A DNA stretch of 64,000 nucleotides. It comes from Ectobius pallidus (taxonomy: Eukaryota; Arthropoda; Insecta; Blattodea; Ectobiidae). This document shows positions 58,140 to 64,000 of the stretch, one piece after another. The number at the start of each line of letters is the position of its first letter. Position 1 is the first letter of the stretch. The DNA is taken from the NCBI GenBank assembly GCA_964059195.1, contig CAXKWD010000005.1:145601686-145665685 (forward strand), given 5' to 3'. The notes under the pieces are model-generated. The model did no database searches, was not told the DNA's origin, and saw only the letters and a list, made by a program, of their open reading frames with translations. Both the position numbers and the translations under genes were made by a program.

Positions 58140-59205
58140 TACGTTGCAATATTGAAGAAGCTTGGAAATTGTATATTCAGATTTTTGAACAATTACACTA
58201 TATAGCTCTAACTTATATACAAGGCTCAATTTGTAATTAATTAGGCTTACTCGAGACATTGAAATGTTTATGAATATGGATAATTCGATAAAAGTAATGA
58301 CATTTGTCATTTTCGCAAACACTTGAGCTACATAGCCGTAATAGTAGATTATAACTTCATGGTAGGAGGTAAACATAAATAATTCTTCCTGAAATATTTC
58401 AGAACTATGTAGTGTGCTTAAATTTTGTGAAGAGGTAGGAGAAGTTAAGAGGACCAGATTCACTCCTTGCACAGTAATTCGGGTAGAACTGTTTATGTCA
58501 TACTTTAATTACTAGGATTCGAGTGTTCATACAAGGAATGGGCAGGTTCACTAATCATGTTCTATAGGAAGAGGTGGGGGAGTGTATCACGCGATGACAA
58601 GAATGTACTCGTTCCATATTGCTTTTAAAGCAAAGGCGTGGTAAAATAAATTAAATCCTATTTATATTCTACACATAAATGGTGACCAATGATGTTTATG
58701 AATGTAAATAAATTGTTCTTTTATTATCTTATATTTTATTATTATGCTATGAATGGACTGTCCGTATACAGTGACCTTATGCTTGGTGCATGTTACACTA
58801 AACCTTGGTCTTTAATCCCTGTATTCGAAGCCTGGTTTCGACTGAAGCACATGAGCTATAAAGCCCAGAGGTTGGCATCATAATACTTTAAGCATATAGG
58901 CCTAAAACGGAGGCCAAGAAGAATTCAGTAAAAACCTAATTCTACTCGATTTTACCCACGCCGGTTGTATTACGTAGCGTTCCTATATTCCAAATCAGCA
59001 TCGACGTGCCTATAATCGGAGAAAGTAGGGAAAATGCCAACAGTGCCTGCAAGGGAAGCTCTTCTTCATCGATGGTCTACGCCTTGACATTACACATTTT
59101 CTGTTTTCGGTTTCTTAATCCAGCACCATAAGAAATAGAAATAGCTAAAATATCTTTCATTAATTTTGTTTTGCAGTTATTTTATTCAAGGCTTACTCGG
59201 TTGTT
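58140..59205. other. Intergenic, no gene seen
   Basis: No supportable feature. Confidence 0.4.
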
Positions 59206-59609
59206 TATTCTATATCCCATTCTAGTTTGATCCTAGTCAAAACAAAGGGGAGGAGAACTCACAGAGAGTTCGCGGAAAATTCGTATCATGTGACAAAACG
59301 TGATTGGTTAATGTCATTAGCATGCGCCATTAGCAGGGTGTGGCTAAGGAGTGTTCGTAAGTTCATGCAACAATAATATCAACATTTACACGTGAAATAA
59401 CAAACTCTCACTGGCATCGTCATCATTATAGTATATCAATTAGCAAACAAAACAAAGGATTCATTGTACACGACGACCCTGCGGGTCAGTTGTACTGAGA
59501 ATAAACAAACTAACATAAACACTGTGAACACGTGCGTTCTCACGTGCGGGCTATGACAGCCACGCCTCTTTGTTTTGAACAGGATCGTTCTTAAATGGGA
59601 TAGAGAATA
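59206..59609 (-). mobile_element. MITE family M1, second copy
   Basis: Left TATTCTATATCCCATTCTAG then TTTGATCCTAGTCAAAAC, right mirror ending GAACAGGATCGTTCTTAAATGG and GATAGAGAATA. Interior shared with 52916-53310 in reverse: GAGAACTCACAGAGAGTTCGCG, ATCATGTGACA, TAGCATGCGCCATTA, CAACAATAATATCAAC, CTCACTGGCATCGTCATC. Confidence 0.88.
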
Positions 59610-61072
59610 ATATATCTTTAGTGTAATGCCATTCCGGTCATGTTTACTGTACCCCTGCTTTCGACAAGGGCAATTGGTTTAGGCCAAATAAAATATCTGC
59701 TCGCAGAAACAAAAGACCCAAAAGGCGGCTGCTTTCTTTCTCAGATCTCAAATATATCTACAGTATATGGATTCATGCTCAAGTTTTCCTTCAGCTATTA
59801 TGCGAAATTTTGACTTAATAAAACTATATACTAAGTAGAAAAATAATGTACAAGCAAACATTCTTCCTGCAGTAAAATAGTGGGGAAAAAAGCTAATTGC
59901 TGTTTTCATTTGATTCTCCCTTGTAGAATAAAATACTTTGCACTTTTCTTTTTTAAAGACGTTCTCGGGTGCTGACTTTGATATTTACAGTTCTCCCTGC
60001 AGTATATTTTCTCACATAAATCTAGAATTACTAATTTTTGCTATTATACTGACAGTTGTCTAACGGCTATCTGAACCATACCACAGTCACGTACAAATTT
60101 AAGTCGTCTATCGATCTTTCTTTATAAATTATGAGAGCTAAAGAGACTTAAAACTAGTTTTTCTTTCAAATATTATAACTAAAACTGTGTAATTGGCCAC
60201 TAAGATAGACCCATAACTTTATTATGAGGGTAATGATCATTTGCACGAGTTTGCTGAAATAATATATTGTATTTACATTAGGCCTACTTATTCATATGCA
60301 ACAAAAATGTATTTTAGAAGTCATAAATACGAGGTGATGTTATTGAAACGTATTTTAGAATTGAATCTGTCTAAATTTTCAAGGCTTTAAGCGAGAACTT
60401 TTTCAGCAGTAGAATCTAAAAAAGTTAGAAAGCTTATGGACAAACGAAGAAACAATGAATACTGCCTAAACTTATTCCCGACTACATTTTAACAGCATTA
60501 TTTTATTTTAATGAATATGATACATTCAGTAATTAGAAATATATATATTGTTTACTTCTCTGAAATCAATGAATGTTTTATAATGTGTAGCTGAAAGAAA
60601 AGAAAATAGTACTTCGGTAATTAGAAATCTATCACAATTATGTGTTTTGCTTCAGACTTGTCTTCTGGTATTTACATGGAGAAATTAGTTCAGCCTCGCG
60701 TATTTCTTGTATAGGTTGGTACATTTATTAGTTATTTTCGGTTTTTCAATTGACTTATAAGTCATAAAAATTCATATAATTTCAAGTCATTTATTAAATT
60801 TAGATTATGATAAATAAAATTGATATTTTCAAAGTATATATATATAAGTAGATTAAACTAAAACGAAGAATAAGTTCACGTGGAATGATAATTTACTGCT
60901 GTGGGCATAATTTCATCTCCTTCCATAAGTACATATCCTAGGATATTATTTTCTAATTATCTTATAACAAAATCTTCATTATTGCATTTGAACTTAAATA
61001 GCTCCTTCGGTTTTATTATTAATTGAATGAGTGTAATGACTATTTCCCCTTGATCAGTAAGTTAATAATAAT
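59610..61072. other. Intergenic, no gene seen
   Basis: AT-rich; no supportable feature. Confidence 0.4.
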
Positions 61073-61855
61073 TAGAGCCCGGATTCTTAGGTTTTAAACA
61101 GTTTTTCCATACTAACAGTCTTTATCATAATTATCCGTTTCATTGTCATGGCAGTCACATAGTCCAATCTTATATAACCTAAATAAGACGTTAAAAACTA
61201 AGTGGCTAATACTGTGTTTAATTAAAATGCGGTAAAATACTTAAACTAATAGAGCTAATACGTAGTTAATCTAATTATTGTTATCTTAAAATTACGTTTT
61301 AAATGTATGCCTACTTTTTTAATCTTCTCATTTTCAGTACATTTGTAAAAAAAAACCGTTACATTGCATTTTATAACGTTGTCATTTTGTACCCATTGTC
61401 CCAGAAACGGAACCGAAATCCCCGGTTTCCTTAGAAGCAAATCATAGGCATTGTTAGGAAGCTTACACATGCGATTTATTCACGTTGTTTGCTCCAGAAA
61501 CATTTTGAAAATAAAGTATTCTAAAGTTGATTGGTCAATTGAAAACGTATTCAAAAGATGGATGATTAATTGTAAAACTTTTTGTTGAGTTTGTTTGGTG
61601 GAGTTGGAATTAACAGGGTAATTCTAAAATTAATTATATTGCATAAGCTATAATTTGTGGTCCAGAGCCATGGAAATTTTAAATAAAAATAAAATCAATT
61701 AAAATTCGTATTTCAATGTGTTTATTGTCTATATATTAAAGTGAAATTTAAAAAAAAGTCTAATGGAAAAAACTAAAATAAAACTTTTTCAATATGATTG
61801 AAAAACTAAAACATGATTTTTTTAAACCTAGAAATACCTAGAAATCCGGGCTCTA
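61073..61855. mobile_element. hAT-like element with family H1 termini and 8-bp duplication
   Basis: Ends TAGAGCCCGGATT and AATCCGGGCTCTA, differing by two bases from the H1 termini at 51380-51890. ATAATAAT flanks both sides (61065-61072, 61856-61863); because this is a simple sequence the duplication is suggestive rather than decisive. The interior differs from the other H1 copies, and no transposase motif was recognised. Confidence 0.8.
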
Positions 61856-61863
61856 ATAATAAT

Positions 61864-64000
61864 ATAGCTACATCACGAAAAATAAATTAATGCGTAAGTC
61901 AGACACTGAAAGTCATCATCTTCTTTGATCGTGCTGGCGCAATTTGTTTACTGTACCAAGCTATAAGAGTTTTATTTTGGAATCTCATGAAGACAGGATT
62001 TCTCCACTAGAACTACTTCTTAAAACTGAGCAGAATTGAGATTAGCGTTAAGGAACACACTACTGCATCCATAGTTCGTTAGTAACACATGTACAAGTAA
62101 CAATCACTAACGGTCAAAGAAAATAAACTTTATTTTTAAATAAGTCAATAGAAACATAATAAATAAGATGAAAGTCAAGATAAATGACTAGATTTATACT
62201 CATTCCACAGAATTTATAATAAATTATGTTGTTTGAAAATAGAGTAAAACTAGTCAGATGTAATAAATTATATGATTACAATTACTTTAATTAACCTTAA
62301 AGAAGAGAGGTCAGTGAAAATTAGTGGTTGAAATAAGTGAGGGCATATCGTCTCTCATGGGACAAAGAGGAGCATCTGAAAAAAAGGCGAATGCGGTTAT
62401 GGTAATAAGACGTGATTCATTTTAAACATTATTCGAAATAGGCCTCTTTCTTTGATGTCGGTTGCTGTTTAATAAACAACATTTTAGTTATATTAAGACA
62501 CAGATATTTATTGTTTTTTCGTGTCCTTTTTAATCTTATCATTATTTAGCACAATCGCTTTTACTATCACAATGTGTGAATGAATCGTCATAGCACACTT
62601 CCTGAGTCTTATTGTAAATTTCCTGTCCCTATTTCTTTTCCTACATGACGTACATCTCCAACTATTACTAATGGCTGAGGGGAACACACTGAAATCCAAG
62701 ATAATGCCTCTTAAGATAATAAGGTCCTTTGGTACCTTTCTTCTCATTTTAAAACCTTTTCCTAATTGTTGTGGAGTCTAGTTCAATTAGACATAACTGC
62801 TGGAAAAGTGAAGTATACAGTAGCATAAAGATAAGTGGGGAATATTCATTCAGTAATATTATACTGAACATGCAGTGACACTAAAATTAAGAGAAAACTG
62901 TTACTTCAATGCAATTATGCAGCATTAATATAAATACTGAAGATTTACAACTTATTACAACTTAAGGGGCAAGTGCATGGGACAAGGAAGTTGCAACAAA
63001 AAGTAAGTTTCGAGGTATTTGATCATACTTTTATCTGACATTTGACCATCTTTTTGTATTATATATTTTTCTAAATTCTTACTAAAGAATAATATTCTTA
63101 TGAATGATATTTTTAATTAACTATTTAGAAGGGTGCAAATATTTGCCAAAAAATGTATAAACTAATGTTTGTACATACTTCCTTCTTCCAAATTTTTTAA
63201 ACCATATTTTGAAATTTTCTAAGGTATTGTAAGTTTAAATGTTGTGTCTGAGAACACTGTAGGCGACAATTTTTAAAACATAAGCTAGCTAATGCCAGTA
63301 TTTTCACATTCGACCCCACCTTTGTAATTTTCCAGCTGGTTTTCAGCTTAAAGGAGGTATACAGCTTATTTTCTGTATTATTGCCTGAAGGAAACATGTA
63401 CTAATATGTAATGTTTCACACCTTCTTCAGCCACTGGAATTACATATTGTTATGATCGAATAATATCTCCTTCATGATGCTAGTATCTCTGTAAGTAAGG
63501 CTTCTAGACAGCTGCTTTCAGTATAAAAAAAGGTCAACATACACCTACTTCATCTATGGCAATAACTCATCCTCTATTATCCACTTACCCTTTCAATTAC
63601 TATACCAACAGGAGGTGTAGTGGCCAATTACACTAACCCAAGAAACCGATCATAAGTAAGTCATAATTTGAAATAGGGACCTGGAGTACCAGCTCACTTT
63701 TAAGTCAGTTCATACTTCTTCCCTTTAAAAAACACTACACCTTCTTGTATATTGGGACTGCATAGAGAATTTAAAATAATTTATTTAAATTTGAAACTTA
63801 TATAATAAAATGTATACAATCCCAGCTTGGTATGCGGAAGGTTATAATCAAATTATCATACATTGTGAAAGTCAATAATATTTTATGTACAAATAATTAC
63901 AAATCATATCAGTCGACCATATGCTTACAATTTTCACTGACCTTTCTTAATTTAAAATAATGTAGAGGTAGAACAGAACTTCAGTTGCAAATATTGCTTC
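61864..64000. other. AT-rich stretch to the window end, no gene seen
   Basis: Only short, domain-free frames; no repeat of the families described here was recognised. Confidence 0.4.

Noticed and set aside
57984..58472. 162-residue minus-strand reading frame
   Set aside because: It begins inside pogo copy C and continues into AT-rich DNA; composition is Ile/Tyr/Ser-rich without a domain or splice context.

Overview
This looks like a stretch of a large, AT-rich, repeat-dense insect nuclear genome. The evidence is spliced coding exons separated by a 7.1 kb intron, tRNA-headed SINEs with split A/B boxes, mariner, pogo and hAT-type relics, a Ty1/copia relic and LINE 3' ends. The mix would fit a cockroach- or termite-like polyneopteran, but that is inference from general character; no taxon-specific gene is visible. 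No bacterial operon, CRISPR array, rRNA or free-standing tRNA gene was seen.

One host gene is well supported, on the + strand: an exon at 12093-12410 and a terminal coding exon at 19527-20183, both in phase 0. Together they give a 324-residue protein. It has a Gly/Ser- and Pro-rich disordered N-terminal half, a DSGIDS motif (beta-TrCP/Slimb phosphodegron consensus) right at the splice junction, a basic helical segment, and a single C-terminal hydrophobic helix two residues from the stop (tail-anchored topology). I do not recognise the family. The terminal exon opens with GTAAGT directly behind a ...TTTTTCCAG acceptor, the arrangement of a recursive splice site. A weaker candidate first exon lies near 50.0-50.2 kb.

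Almost everything else is mobile-element debris. Left part (0-11.8 kb): a hAT-like MITE, a foldback element, three copies of one SINE family, an end-duplicated mariner relic (5.25-5.83 kb), the first copy of a ~0.6-1 kb dispersed repeat (R1), a pogo/Tigger deletion derivative, and a mariner 3' end. The intron (12.4-19.5 kb) holds a LINE 3' end, a second pogo derivative and SINE pieces. From 20.9 to 31 kb: SINEs, R1 copy 2 (which preserves a SINE-empty site), a second end-duplicated mariner, a hAT MITE with perfect 8-bp target duplication, and a three-level nest of inverted-repeat elements around a 430-bp palindrome. From 31.7 to 35.3 kb: a minus-strand copia relic interrupted by a LINE in its integrase, with a DNA-transposon derivative in its LTR side. 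The block 36-49 kb is mostly unannotatable AT-rich DNA with foldbacks, R1 copy 3 and a LINE end. The block 50-62 kb holds further MITEs (hAT-like and TA-target types), a MITE dimer with another MITE nested in only one half, a LINE end and a third pogo derivative.

Across the window two palindromic octamers, TAGGCCTA (15 by eye) and TACCGGTA (11 by eye), are far commoner than base composition predicts. All alignments and counts here were made by eye; boundaries of old repeats are approximate.
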